From positions 62,001 to 126,000 of the forward strand of contig NZ_NTMH01000011.1 of assembly GCF_002307475.1 (NCBI RefSeq): 64,000 nt of DNA, in the 5' to 3' direction. Made by a program: the position numbers and the translations under genes. This document shows positions 8,400-16,745 of this stretch, in pieces. The DNA comes from Pantoea allii. Lineage in GTDB: Bacteria; Pseudomonadota; Gammaproteobacteria; Enterobacterales; Enterobacteriaceae. Within the stretch, counting starts at the first letter, position 1. Each line of letters opens with the position of its first letter. Below the pieces are notes generated by a model. It saw only the letters and a list, made by a program, of their open reading frames with translations. It searched no databases and was not told where the DNA came from.

Positions 8400-10007
8400 T
8401 CAGGCTGAAAGCCAGGCAAACTCATGGAAGCGATAGCCCATTAGCATGCCCGATGGCCAGGCCTCAAGGCCGTTAACCTTCTTGCTGTAGCCATCCATTG
8501 AACTGATAAATGCCGGGATGAGCGTGCCGCAGTGGTCATAGATCAGGGTTTGCATATCACCGTACATCTGCTTGCGTTTGGCTTTATCACGTTCACCGCG
8601 TGCCGCAATCACCAACTGGTCAAACTGGGGATTTTTCCAGCCGCTCTCGTTCGTGGAGGAGCTTGACAGGTAGAACTGGGAGAACAGCATATCCAGCGTT
8701 GGGCGCGGGTTGATCGAGCCGTAGCCGACCGGATCTTTCGTCCAGTGTGTTCCCCAGTAGCCTTCATACGGCACGCGCCGCACGTTAACGTTAAGCCCTG
8801 CGTTGCGCCCGACCTGCTGGATGAGCTGCGCCCCTTCCGTCGCGCCTTCCAGCGGCGGTGTGGTAATAATCTCTATCGACTGTCCGGTCATGCCCGCTTT
8901 GTTGATGTAAAACTTGGCTTTTTCAGGATCGAGCGGACGCGGTTTAAGATCGGCGTTAAACAGCGGATGCCACGGCGGAACCGGCGTGTCATTACTGACA
9001 TCGCCAAAGCCCTGCAGCACCGTTTTCACGATGATTTCTCTGGGCTGCAGGTATTTCATCGCCAGCACGAAATCCGGGTTGCTGCCGGGTTTGATATCGG
9101 TACGGATGATCAGGTTGGTATACATGCCGCCCTTGGTTTCAAGCACCGCGTGATCCGTCGTATGACCAATGCGCATACTGTCTGAGGCTTTCAGGCCCGA
9201 GGCCACCTGGATATCACCCGACAGCAGGGCGTTGACGCGGGCAGCCTGATCGGTAACGCCAAGCAGCTCCACTTCGTCCAGATGCGGCAGGCCCGGTTTA
9301 AAGTAGTTCGGGTTTTTGGTGCCCACGGTATTCACGCCAGGCGTAAAGCTCTTGCATACGAAGGGGCCAGTGCCGATCCCTTTGCTGAAATCTTTGGTGC
9401 CATCCTGAACAATCAGGAAGGGAGACGTGGTCAGCATATAGGGAAGATCAAAGTTAGGTGCCACGAGAACAAGCTGCACTTCATTATCGTTGACGGCAGT
9501 GATGGTCTTGAACTGTTCAGCAAGCTTGAATGCGCTGGAGGCAACGGCAGGATCTTTATGACGATTAAGCGAGAAAATCACATCCTTCGCGGTAAAAGGT
9601 TTACCGTCGTGGAAGGTAACACCTTTGCGCAGTTTAATGCTCCAGGTGATGCCGTCGTCAGAATCAACCGACTCTGCCAGGCCGGGCTTAACGGACATCG
9701 CCTTGTCGACCTCGGTCAGACAGCTGTAAAACATAAACTGGCGCGTGTAGTCGGCGCTGTTACTGCCTTTTGCCGGGTCCAGCGTATCGGTTGCAGACGC
9801 GTTAGACATCCCGACACGCAGTTTCCCGCCCTGTACGGGTTTGCTTTCCGCCAGCGCCATGCCGGGGAAGCCAATCAGTCCCGTGCTCATCACCGCACCG
9901 GCGGAGAGTAGCTTCATTAAACTGCGACGGGACAATGTGCCTTCAGTGATCATCCGCGTCAGAGCAGGATTGGTTACGTCAGATTCTTTATTATCAATTT
10001 TACTCAT
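8400..10007 (-). CDS. Family 5 extracellular solute-binding protein, predicted Tat export
   Basis: Periplasmic receptor of the importer, 535 residues, in the SBP_bac_5 (oligopeptide/dipeptide/nickel) family. The N-terminus has an SRRSLMKLL segment at residues 26-34 followed by a hydrophobic stretch ending in GMALAES, which looks like a twin-arginine signal peptide with cleavage near residue 53. Family landmarks include TDTLDPAKGSNSADYTRQ, ITWSIKLRKGVTFHDGKPFTAKDV and LNRHKDPA. Tat export is unusual for this family in enterobacteria, where DppA and OppA use Sec. A 147-bp gap separates it from the upstream flavin oxidase; I saw no clear terminator there. Neighbouring amine oxidases suggest a peptide-, opine- or amine-like ligand rather than a general dipeptide. 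Confidence 0.9.
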   Translation of the reverse strand: MSKIDNKESDVTNPALTRMITEGTLSRRSLMKLLSAGAVMSTGLIGFPGMALAESKPVQGGKLRVGMSNASATDTLDPAKGSNSADYTRQFMFYSCLTEVDKAMSVKPGLAESVDSDDGITWSIKLRKGVTFHDGKPFTAKDVIFSLNRHKDPAVASSAFKLAEQFKTITAVNDNEVQLVLVAPNFDLPYMLTTSPFLIVQDGTKDFSKGIGTGPFVCKSFTPGVNTVGTKNPNYFKPGLPHLDEVELLGVTDQAARVNALLSGDIQVASGLKASDSMRIGHTTDHAVLETKGGMYTNLIIRTDIKPGSNPDFVLAMKYLQPREIIVKTVLQGFGDVSNDTPVPPWHPLFNADLKPRPLDPEKAKFYINKAGMTGQSIEIITTPPLEGATEGAQLIQQVGRNAGLNVNVRRVPYEGYWGTHWTKDPVGYGSINPRPTLDMLFSQFYLSSSSTNESGWKNPQFDQLVIAARGERDKAKRKQMYGDMQTLIYDHCGTLIPAFISSMDGYSKKVNGLEAWPSGMLMGYRFHEFAWLSA

Positions 10008-10154
10008 CTGTACACCTCATTACGTGTTCGAGCGAACATGGAAAATTCCCTGCGTTATTCAGACGGCGCATGCTGCATTGCCCATCCGCGACGGGCTGTT
10101 GGTCGCTCTCGGCGAACACAACAGCCCCGCAACGGCCTGAAAAACAATGTGAAT

Positions 10155-11432
10155 TTACGAAAGGCGATCCTTTGCTTTGTAGTAGAGCCCGGCAAGGGGC
10201 AAAAACCACGGTTTTCCGTGATAGCCCGGCAGTGCAGGCCATGTCTGACGCTGCCAGGGGTTGTCCCGGACTTTCTCACTTAACAGATCGGCCATCACGC
10301 GGCCCATCCATACCGACATCTGGGTGCCATGACCGCTGTAACCCAGCGAATAAAATATGCCGTCCTGTTCGCCGGCGTGCGGCAGGCGATCGGCCGTCAT
10401 ATCCACCATGCCACCCCAGCAGTAATCAATTTGGGTGTTAGCCAGCTTCGGAAACATCTTCGCCATTGCAGCATGCAATATCTCGCCGCTGCGTGAGTCC
10501 GAGGTCGGATTACTGATGGCAAAGCGCGCACGGCCACCAAAGACCAGACGGCGGTCCGCCGTGGTGCGGAAGTAGTTACCAATATTCATGGAGGTAACGT
10601 AGTTACGATCCTCAGGCAGCAAGGTACGGATTAGCCCATCATCCAGCGGCTCAGTGACAACGATAAAGCTGCCTACCGGCACGATACGACGCTGGAACCA
10701 CGGAAACGGACCTTCACTGGAGCAGCCCGTTGCCATCAGTACTTTGTCTGCCTGGATTTCACCCTTGCTGGTCACCACCCGATGGCGATAGCCGTCAAGG
10801 CGTTCCAGTTGGGTGACGTGATGGTGGGGATAAATTTTTGCGCCGCTGCGTGCCGCGGCTTCGGCCAGGCCCACACCAAACTTGCCCATGTGCATCTGAC
10901 CGCCGCGCTGTTGCAGCAATCCACCGTGAAAATCGCTACTGCCGATCTCACGCTGAACGTCATCTTTACTCAGTAACTGGATATCGGGGTCCACCGTGCG
11001 CCGCATCAACGTGAAGGCGTCCTGCAGTCCGGCAAAATGCGAGGCTTTACTGGCCAGCTTGAGTTTGCCGCACCACCGAAAATCGCAGTGAATCTGCTCG
11101 TCCTTCACTAACTGCTCAACATAGGTAACCGCATCATCAAACGCCCGATAGAAGCGACTGGCCTGTTCAAGTCCCTGGCTGGCAACCAGCGAGGCAAAGT
11201 TTTGCGCCACGCCGGTATTGCAGTGACCGCCGTTGCGCGACGAGGCCTGACTCATCACCTCTCCGCTATCCAGCACCACAACATTGATACCGTTTCGCGC
11301 CAGCGTCAGCGCCGCAGACACACCGGTAAAGCCAGCGCCTATCACCACCACATCCGCCTGTGACGGCAACGGCCCCTGCGCGGCAGCGCTGAACGACGGG
11401 GCGGTGGCTTGCCAGTACGATTCCAGTTTCAT
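10155..11432 (-). CDS. PuuB-like FAD amine oxidase
   Basis: Flavoprotein of 425 residues, the same length and organisation as gamma-glutamylputrescine oxidase PuuB. Its N-terminus has the FAD motif GAGFTG at 32-37 and the characteristic SRNGGH at about 65-70. It ends with SLGYSGHGTQMSVWMGR, also a PuuB-family feature. Likely reaction: oxidation of a primary or secondary amine to an aldehyde plus ammonia and hydrogen peroxide. The ATG at 11432 is preferred because GAGGACATCGAC precedes it and MKLESYWQATAP is the expected N-terminus; the 29 extra residues available upstream overlap the HAD gene. A separate, canonical puuB lies at 60138-61415, so this paralogue probably handles a different amine. 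The aldehyde product would feed the aldehyde dehydrogenase two genes upstream. Confidence 0.87.
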   Translation of the reverse strand: MKLESYWQATAPSFSAAAQGPLPSQADVVVIGAGFTGVSAALTLARNGINVVVLDSGEVMSQASSRNGGHCNTGVAQNFASLVASQGLEQASRFYRAFDDAVTYVEQLVKDEQIHCDFRWCGKLKLASKASHFAGLQDAFTLMRRTVDPDIQLLSKDDVQREIGSSDFHGGLLQQRGGQMHMGKFGVGLAEAAARSGAKIYPHHHVTQLERLDGYRHRVVTSKGEIQADKVLMATGCSSEGPFPWFQRRIVPVGSFIVVTEPLDDGLIRTLLPEDRNYVTSMNIGNYFRTTADRRLVFGGRARFAISNPTSDSRSGEILHAAMAKMFPKLANTQIDYCWGGMVDMTADRLPHAGEQDGIFYSLGYSGHGTQMSVWMGRVMADLLSEKVRDNPWQRQTWPALPGYHGKPWFLPLAGLYYKAKDRLS

Positions 11433-11442
11433 GTCGATGTCC

Positions 11443-12111
11443 TCAAAGACCGACGACGCCAGGCAGGCCGCCAATGTCTTTAACTTCGGTGTATTGATAA
11501 TACGGATTAGCCGGTTCATGGCCGCGGTTGACCCAGACCTTATGCTTAATGCCGAGGTCGTGGGCGGTCATCAGGTCATAACGGAAACTGGATGACACAT
11601 GCAGGATCTCGTCCGGACGGCAGTCCAGTTTTTCCAGCATGTATTCAAAACCTTTCATATGCGGTTTGTAGGCACCGGCCTCTTCCGCCGTGATCGTCAT
11701 ATGGATCGGTGCGCCCAGGCGAGGAATATGATGAGGAATCAGGTCATTCATCGAGTTAGTCAACAGCACCAGCGGGAATTCTTTTGCCACTTTGGCTAAG
11801 CCAGCGGGCACATCAGGATGCGGGCCCCAGGTGGCGCAGTCAGCGTAAATAAAATCGCTGTCTGCCTGTTGCCATTTCACGCCCCACTTTTTGCAGGTGC
11901 GCTGAATAGCATTGCTGACGACATCGTAATAGGGTTTCCATGCACCCATGACTTCGTCCAGACGGTAGCTGGAAAAATCAGTCACAAAGGCGTCCAGCGC
12001 TTCTGCGTCGACACGATCGGCGAAACAGCGTTTAGCCGCACCGGCCATGTCAAAAAAAATCAGCGTGCCGTAACAATCAAATGTGATGAATTTGGGTTTA
12101 AACAGTGCCAT
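11443..12111 (-). CDS. HAD-superfamily hydrolase, type II haloacid dehalogenase-like
   Basis: Cytosolic HAD hydrolase of 222 residues. Motif I FDCYGTL at 11-17 provides the nucleophilic aspartate (D12). Motif II LLTNSMND lies near residue 115, and the later motif HVSSSFRYDLMTAHDLGIKHKVWVNRG covers the conserved lysine/aspartate region. The SSSFRYDL-ALG-type arrangement resembles L-2-haloacid dehalogenases (type II), but most relatives of unknown function hydrolyse phosphates. It lies between the aldehyde dehydrogenase and the PuuB-like oxidase with very short gaps, so it is a regular member of the operon. A dehalogenase or phosphatase step in an amine pathway is unexpected, and the substrate is open. 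Confidence 0.84.
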   Translation of the reverse strand: MALFKPKFITFDCYGTLIFFDMAGAAKRCFADRVDAEALDAFVTDFSSYRLDEVMGAWKPYYDVVSNAIQRTCKKWGVKWQQADSDFIYADCATWGPHPDVPAGLAKVAKEFPLVLLTNSMNDLIPHHIPRLGAPIHMTITAEEAGAYKPHMKGFEYMLEKLDCRPDEILHVSSSFRYDLMTAHDLGIKHKVWVNRGHEPANPYYQYTEVKDIGGLPGVVGL

Positions 12112-12143
12112 TGAATTAACCTCGTTATTGTCAGGTGTGGTGC

Positions 12144-13613
12144 TTAAAAATCGATAAGTACACTTTTCTGGCGCTGGCAGGCCTGGAAGGCCTGGCGACC
12201 CAAATCTTTGCCAATACCCGATCCCAGAAAGCCGCCGGTAGGGATAATAAAATCGCCAGAGCGACCGTAGCGGTTGACCCAGACGGTACCGGCTTCAATC
12301 GCGCGTATCGCCCGCATCGCTCGTGGCAAACTCAGCGTATGCACGCCCGCGCACAGGCCATACGTGTCATGTGCCGCCAGTGCCAGCCCCTGCTCTTCCT
12401 CATCGAAGGTCTGAATCGTCAGCACCGGACCAAAAATTTCCTGCTGAACCGCCGGGTTGTCAGGTTTAACCTGGCTTAACAGCGTGGGCTGCCAGAACCA
12501 GCCCTCATCGGTATCCGCAAAGCGTTCGCCGCCCACCAGCACTTCTGCGCCCAGGGCTTTGGCTTCTTCAATCACCGAACGCACTTTATTGCCCTGGCGT
12601 GCATCAATCAGCGGCGCATAACGACTGGTTTCCTGCCAGGTGACGCCGGGTTTAACCTCACGGCACAACGTCATCAGTCGCGCCGTGAGCGCATCGGCAA
12701 TGCCGCGCTGCACGATTAAGCGCGTACCCGCTACGCAGGCCTGACCGCCATTGGCGGTAAAACCGCGCAGAATACGCTGCGCCAGCACCTCGATATCACC
12801 CGCATCATCAAAGACCAGTTGTGGACTTTTTCCGCCCAGCTCCAACGTCACCGGTTTCATGCCGAACTGCGCCGCATCGCTCATAATGCGCGCGCCGGTC
12901 AGGGTTGAGCCGGTAAAGGAGACCTTACGGACCAGAGGATGCCTGACGAGCGCACTGCCCGTTACGGCCCCACTGCCCTGTACAATATTGAGGATACCGG
13001 CGGGCAAACCGGCCTGGACCGCCAGTTCTGCCATGCGTACGGTAGAAAGCGGCGTCAGTTCTGATGGCTTGAGTACCACGGCATTCCCCGCAGCCAGCGC
13101 CGGTCCGCACTTCCACGAGGCCATCGACAACGGAAAATTCCAGGGTGTAATGGCACCGATCACCCCATAGGGTTCAGCAATCAACATCCCCAGGCTGTTT
13201 TCACGGGTGGGGAACAGGTCACCGCTGTATTTGTCCGCGCATTCGGCATAGAAACGGATGGCTTCGGCAGTGAAAGGAATTTCATGCTGTATTACGTCAG
13301 CAATCGGACGCGTCGAGCCCAGCGCTTCAAGCTGGGCCAGCAGCCGATCCTGCTCAATTAAATCGGCCCAGCGACGCATTATCCGACCGCGTTCACGGGG
13401 TGCGCAGCCTGACCAGCCGCTGGTTTTTAATGCCTGATGGGCCGTCATGACGGCATAGTCAACGTCCTCGGCCTGCGCTTCATGCAGAGTGGCAAAGACG
13501 TGACCATCTGAGGGGCGTTTGACGGCAAAAGATTCGCCTTGTGTTTGCACATGTTTCCCGCCGATATAATGGCCCAACGGGAGTTGCACGCTTTCCGGGT
13601 CGAAACTCAACAT
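12144..13613 (-). CDS. NAD(P)-dependent aldehyde dehydrogenase, first gene of the sigma-54 operon
   Basis: Aldehyde dehydrogenase of 489 residues that oxidises an aldehyde to an acid using NAD(P). The catalytic glutamate is E258 in LELGGKSP, the catalytic cysteine is C293 in GQACVAG, and TPWNFP lies at 156-161. It resembles gamma-aminobutyraldehyde or gamma-glutamyl-gamma-aminobutyraldehyde dehydrogenases (PuuC/PatD group), but I cannot separate these by eye. The ATG at 13613 is chosen because AAGGATTCTTCC precedes it; an upstream start ten codons earlier lacks a clear ribosome site. It is the first gene after a sigma-54-type promoter at 13697-13712. It could supply the PuuC step missing from the puu locus at 55-61 kb. 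Confidence 0.88.
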   Translation of the reverse strand: MLSFDPESVQLPLGHYIGGKHVQTQGESFAVKRPSDGHVFATLHEAQAEDVDYAVMTAHQALKTSGWSGCAPRERGRIMRRWADLIEQDRLLAQLEALGSTRPIADVIQHEIPFTAEAIRFYAECADKYSGDLFPTRENSLGMLIAEPYGVIGAITPWNFPLSMASWKCGPALAAGNAVVLKPSELTPLSTVRMAELAVQAGLPAGILNIVQGSGAVTGSALVRHPLVRKVSFTGSTLTGARIMSDAAQFGMKPVTLELGGKSPQLVFDDAGDIEVLAQRILRGFTANGGQACVAGTRLIVQRGIADALTARLMTLCREVKPGVTWQETSRYAPLIDARQGNKVRSVIEEAKALGAEVLVGGERFADTDEGWFWQPTLLSQVKPDNPAVQQEIFGPVLTIQTFDEEEQGLALAAHDTYGLCAGVHTLSLPRAMRAIRAIEAGTVWVNRYGRSGDFIIPTGGFLGSGIGKDLGRQAFQACQRQKSVLIDF

Positions 13614-13696
13614 GGAAGAATCCTTATTTGTTACAGCCGTCACACACTGGTTTGGTTAAATTTCGGCAATGCTTTTCTGAAATATTAATTAGGTAA

Positions 13697-13712
13697 TGCA
13701 GAAAGTATGCCA
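13697..13712 (-). promoter_or_regulatory. Sigma-54 (-24/-12) promoter for the ALDH-ABC-amidohydrolase operon
   Basis: On the minus strand the sequence reads TGGCATACTTTCTGCA. It matches the sigma-54 consensus TGGCACG-N4-TTGCA with exact GG-N10-GC spacing. Transcription would begin about 12 bases downstream, near 13685, leaving a leader of roughly 70 bases before the aldehyde dehydrogenase ATG. No other gene lies between. The spacing and location make it convincing, though it is predicted by eye. Confidence 0.75.
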
Positions 13713-13832
13713 GCCGTTAAGAAAATTAAAATGCGTTTAAAACCACGCAAAAAAATTTTTCTGCCGTATTAATGACGGATTTATTGCGGAATTGCCGAAG
13801 CCTTAAACAGATGATTTACCTCACAAAAAAGC

Positions 13833-13849
13833 CGCATTGCTTTGGTGCA
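13833..13849 (-). promoter_or_regulatory. NtrC-like enhancer site
   Basis: CGCAT-N7-GTGCA fits the NtrC dyad TGCAC-N7-GTGCA in eight of ten half-site positions. It lies about 130 bp upstream of the sigma-54 element, a usual distance for an enhancer, and the nac promoter in this window has the same layout. The right half-site is perfect and the left is degenerate. Confidence 0.55.
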
Positions 13850-13907
13850 TTGCGCATGAAACTTGCACTAAAAAGGAGAATGGAAGGAAAACTTAGATCT
13901 GGCGCAC

Positions 13908-13942
13908 AAAAAAAAGCGCCAGCAGAGTGCTTATGCTGGCGC
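13908..13942 (-). terminator. Rho-independent terminator after gabD
   Basis: The arms GCGCCAGCA (13916-13924) and TGCTGGCGC (13934-13942) pair perfectly around a nine-base loop and are followed on the minus strand by eight T residues. It lies 26 bp past the gabD stop, so it should separate gabD from the downstream sigma-54 operon. Confidence 0.88.
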
Positions 13943-13967
13943 GTACATTTATGAATACCGTTTTAAA

Positions 13968-15425
13968 TTACAGGCTGCCGAGATGGAAAGTTTTTTGCTC
14001 CAGATATTCATCAATTCCGTAACGTGAACCTTCACGACCAATACCGGATAATTTTACCCCACCAAAAGGAGCGACTTCTAAAGAGATTACGCCCGTATTA
14101 AAACCGACCATGCCAAATTCCAGCGCTTCCGCTACCCGCCAGGCACGACGAATATTCTCGGTAAAGAAGTAAGCGCCCAGTCCATAAGGTGTGTCATTTG
14201 CCATCGCCAGTGCCTGCTCTTCATCGTCGAAGATAAACAGCGGCGCCACGGGGCCAAAGGTTTCTTCCTGGGCAATACGCATCTCACGCGTGACCTGACC
14301 GAGCACGGTAGGCTGAACCCAGGTGCCCGTTCCATTGCTGATGCCGCCTGTTAACAGCGTCGCCCCTTTTTGTAAGGCATCGTCGATGTGCGCATTCACC
14401 TTTTCGACCGCCCCGGTATTGATTAGCGGCCCGATGGTGCTTCCGGCTGCAAATCCGTCACCCACCTTCAGGGTAGCAACGGCCTCCAGCAGACGGGCGG
14501 AAAAGCGGTCATAGATGTTGCGCTGAACCAGAATCCGGTTGGCGCAGACGCAGGTTTGCCCGGCGTTACGGAACTTGCTGGTCATTACGCCCGCCACCGC
14601 AATCTCAATGTCGGCGTCATCGAAAACGATTAACGGCGCATTTCCCCCCAGCTCCAGACTCAGCCGTTTTATGCTGTCAGCGCACTGCTTCATGAGTAAC
14701 TGACCCACGCGAGTTGAACCGGTAAAGGAGATCTTACGGACAAGGCGGCTTTCGGTCAGCGCGGCACCAATTTCCGTCGGCATACCGGTGACCACCTGCA
14801 AGACACCGGACGGAAAGCCAGCGCGCTCGGCCAGTACCGCCAGCGCCAGCGCGGAGAGCGGCGTCAGGTCGGAGGGTTTAACGATAATGGGGCAACCCGC
14901 CGCCAGCGCCGGAGCCACCTTGCGGGTAATCATGGCGATAGGGAAGTTCCAGGGTGTGATCGCTGCCGCCACACCGACCGGCTGTTTCAACACGATAATT
15001 CTGCGGTCTGAGGTGGGAGCAGGAATGGTATCGCCATAAATGCGACGTGCCTCTTCGGCAAACCATTTGACGAAACTGGCACCGTACAGCACTTCGCCTT
15101 TCGCTTCCGCCAGCGGCTTGCCCTGCTCGGCCGTCATGATGATGGCAAGATCGTCCGCGTTATCGATAATAAGCTGGTACCACTTCTCCAGCAGCCCGGC
15201 ACGCGTGGCATTAGGCGTTTTTGCCCATTCATGACGCACCGACTCCGCGTGGTTAATTGCCGCCTCGGTTTCCTCACGGCCCAGCGCCGGAATGGTGGCC
15301 AGCGTGTCGCCGGTGGCCGGGTCGATAACCGGCAAGGTTTCGCCCTGATAGCCATTCTGCCATTGGCCCGCGAACAGCGCCTGTTGGCGCAGCAGCGTGT
15401 GATCGTGTAGTTGTATACGTGACAT
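13968..15425 (-). CDS. gabD: Succinate-semialdehyde dehydrogenase
   Basis: Oxidises succinate semialdehyde, the product of GABA transamination, to succinate with NAD(P) in the cytosol. The 485-residue length matches GabD (482 in E. coli). The catalytic glutamate is E258 in LELGGNAP and the catalytic cysteine is C292 in GQTCVCANR; the second nearby cysteine is typical of the GabD redox switch. TPWNFPIAMITRK and the C-terminal GLGREGSRYG-like segment (here GIGREGSRYGIDEYLE) are GabD hallmarks. It has its own terminator and a 151-bp upstream gap. With the aminotransferase at 1-443 it closes the GABA shunt end of putrescine breakdown. Confidence 0.93.
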   Translation of the reverse strand: MSRIQLHDHTLLRQQALFAGQWQNGYQGETLPVIDPATGDTLATIPALGREETEAAINHAESVRHEWAKTPNATRAGLLEKWYQLIIDNADDLAIIMTAEQGKPLAEAKGEVLYGASFVKWFAEEARRIYGDTIPAPTSDRRIIVLKQPVGVAAAITPWNFPIAMITRKVAPALAAGCPIIVKPSDLTPLSALALAVLAERAGFPSGVLQVVTGMPTEIGAALTESRLVRKISFTGSTRVGQLLMKQCADSIKRLSLELGGNAPLIVFDDADIEIAVAGVMTSKFRNAGQTCVCANRILVQRNIYDRFSARLLEAVATLKVGDGFAAGSTIGPLINTGAVEKVNAHIDDALQKGATLLTGGISNGTGTWVQPTVLGQVTREMRIAQEETFGPVAPLFIFDDEEQALAMANDTPYGLGAYFFTENIRRAWRVAEALEFGMVGFNTGVISLEVAPFGGVKLSGIGREGSRYGIDEYLEQKTFHLGSL

Positions 15426-15576
15426 CCCATCCCCCTTTGTTCAGATCTTTCCACTTTATCGGGTGGGGGGAAGCGCAGGATGTTGTTATTGCCAGCCAGA
15501 AAGCGTTCGCTGAGAGGATTTACGGCAGAAAAAAAATTTTATGCCGTCACGATATGCAGCCCGATGTGCCCGAGCG

Positions 15577-16536
15577 TTAAATCTGAAAATCGATCACCGG
15601 TTCATCATCACCTGCTGATGAAAGCGCCTGCTTTTTGATCTCTTCAAGCGACAGGTTGGCGTTGCACAGCTCAAGAAATTGCCAGACGTAGTTGCGCTGT
15701 AGCTGTCCCCGTTTCAGGCCCAGCCATACCGTGTTGGCGTCAAACAGGTGCGTGGCATCCAGCCTGACCAGCTCTCCGCCCGGCTCGGTTTCACAGGCCT
15801 GATCGGCCAGGATACCAACTCCGAGACCAAGTTTGACATAGGTTTTCACCACATCGGAATCCTGGGCGCTGAGCACGATGTCCGGTTTTAAACCTGCACC
15901 CTGAAAGGCTCTGTCCACGCGCGAGCGTCCGGTAATGCCCTGACGATAGGTAATAAGAGGATGGTGGCTCAGCGCATTCAGTGATACCGGTTGCTGCTGA
16001 ACGAGGTCATGATCGTGCGGTACCAGCAAAGCATGATGCCAGCTGAACCATGGAAACGCCGCCAGACTGCCGTTGTTCACCAGCATTTCACTGGCAATGC
16101 CGACATCCACCTCTCCTGCCAGCAGCATATTTACGATTTCCTGCGGCGATCCCTGGTTGAGTTCAAGCCGGACATTGGGATAAAGCTGGCGGAACGCCTT
16201 GATAACCGGCGGCAGACTGTATCGGGCCTGAGTATGGGTGGTTGCGATGGAAAGAATACCGCTGGATTCATTGGTGAAGACGTCCGCCAGACGACGGACT
16301 TTACCGGCTTCGTCCAGAATTCGCTCAGCGATGGTTAACAACGCCTTACCCGGCTCTGTCATACCGAGCAGTCGCTTGCCGCGCCGGATAAAAATTTCGA
16401 CGCCAAGCTCATCTTCCAGATCGCGGATATGGCGACTGACGCCCGATTGTGACGTAAACAGGGTGCTTGCCACCTCTGTCAGGTTGAACTCCCGCCGCGC
16501 GGCTTCGCGAATAATTTTAAGTTGCTGGAAATTCAC
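15577..16536 (-). CDS. cbl: LysR-type regulator Cbl (CysB-like)
   Basis: Transcription factor of 319 residues (316 in E. coli) that controls genes for organosulfur/sulfonate use in E. coli. The N-terminus MNFQQLKIIREAARREFNLTE matches the CysB/Cbl family, with the helix-turn-helix at about 19-40 (LTEVASTLFTSQSGVSRHI) and RRGKRLLGMTEPG after it. The effector domain begins near residue 90 with TTHTQARYSLP, the sulfate/APS-pocket region. It lies 209 bp downstream of nac in the same direction, the same order as in E. coli, where Nac and NtrC link nitrogen control to cbl. CysB itself is elsewhere in enterobacteria and the nac linkage favours Cbl. Confidence 0.92.
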   Translation of the reverse strand: MNFQQLKIIREAARREFNLTEVASTLFTSQSGVSRHIRDLEDELGVEIFIRRGKRLLGMTEPGKALLTIAERILDEAGKVRRLADVFTNESSGILSIATTHTQARYSLPPVIKAFRQLYPNVRLELNQGSPQEIVNMLLAGEVDVGIASEMLVNNGSLAAFPWFSWHHALLVPHDHDLVQQQPVSLNALSHHPLITYRQGITGRSRVDRAFQGAGLKPDIVLSAQDSDVVKTYVKLGLGVGILADQACETEPGGELVRLDATHLFDANTVWLGLKRGQLQRNYVWQFLELCNANLSLEEIKKQALSSAGDDEPVIDFQI

Positions 16537-16745
16537 ACCCTTTACCTCTCTTTACACAATCTGATAATCAGAGGGTAAAAAGGATTATCGATAACAGGAA
16601 ATACTAAAAAAGTTTTATTTATGCATTTAAAGCATATGACACGCAGCAGGAGAGAATGAATCACATCAGGGAGGACAGCCAGAGAAAGGGCAGTGGCGCG
16701 ATGTCTCCGCGCCCTGCTTTACAGACAGATCAACAAGGATGAGCG

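Noticed and set aside
10008..10154. Second sigma-54 promoter before the binding-protein gene
   Set aside because: No GG-N10-GC element with flanking consensus in the 147-bp gap.
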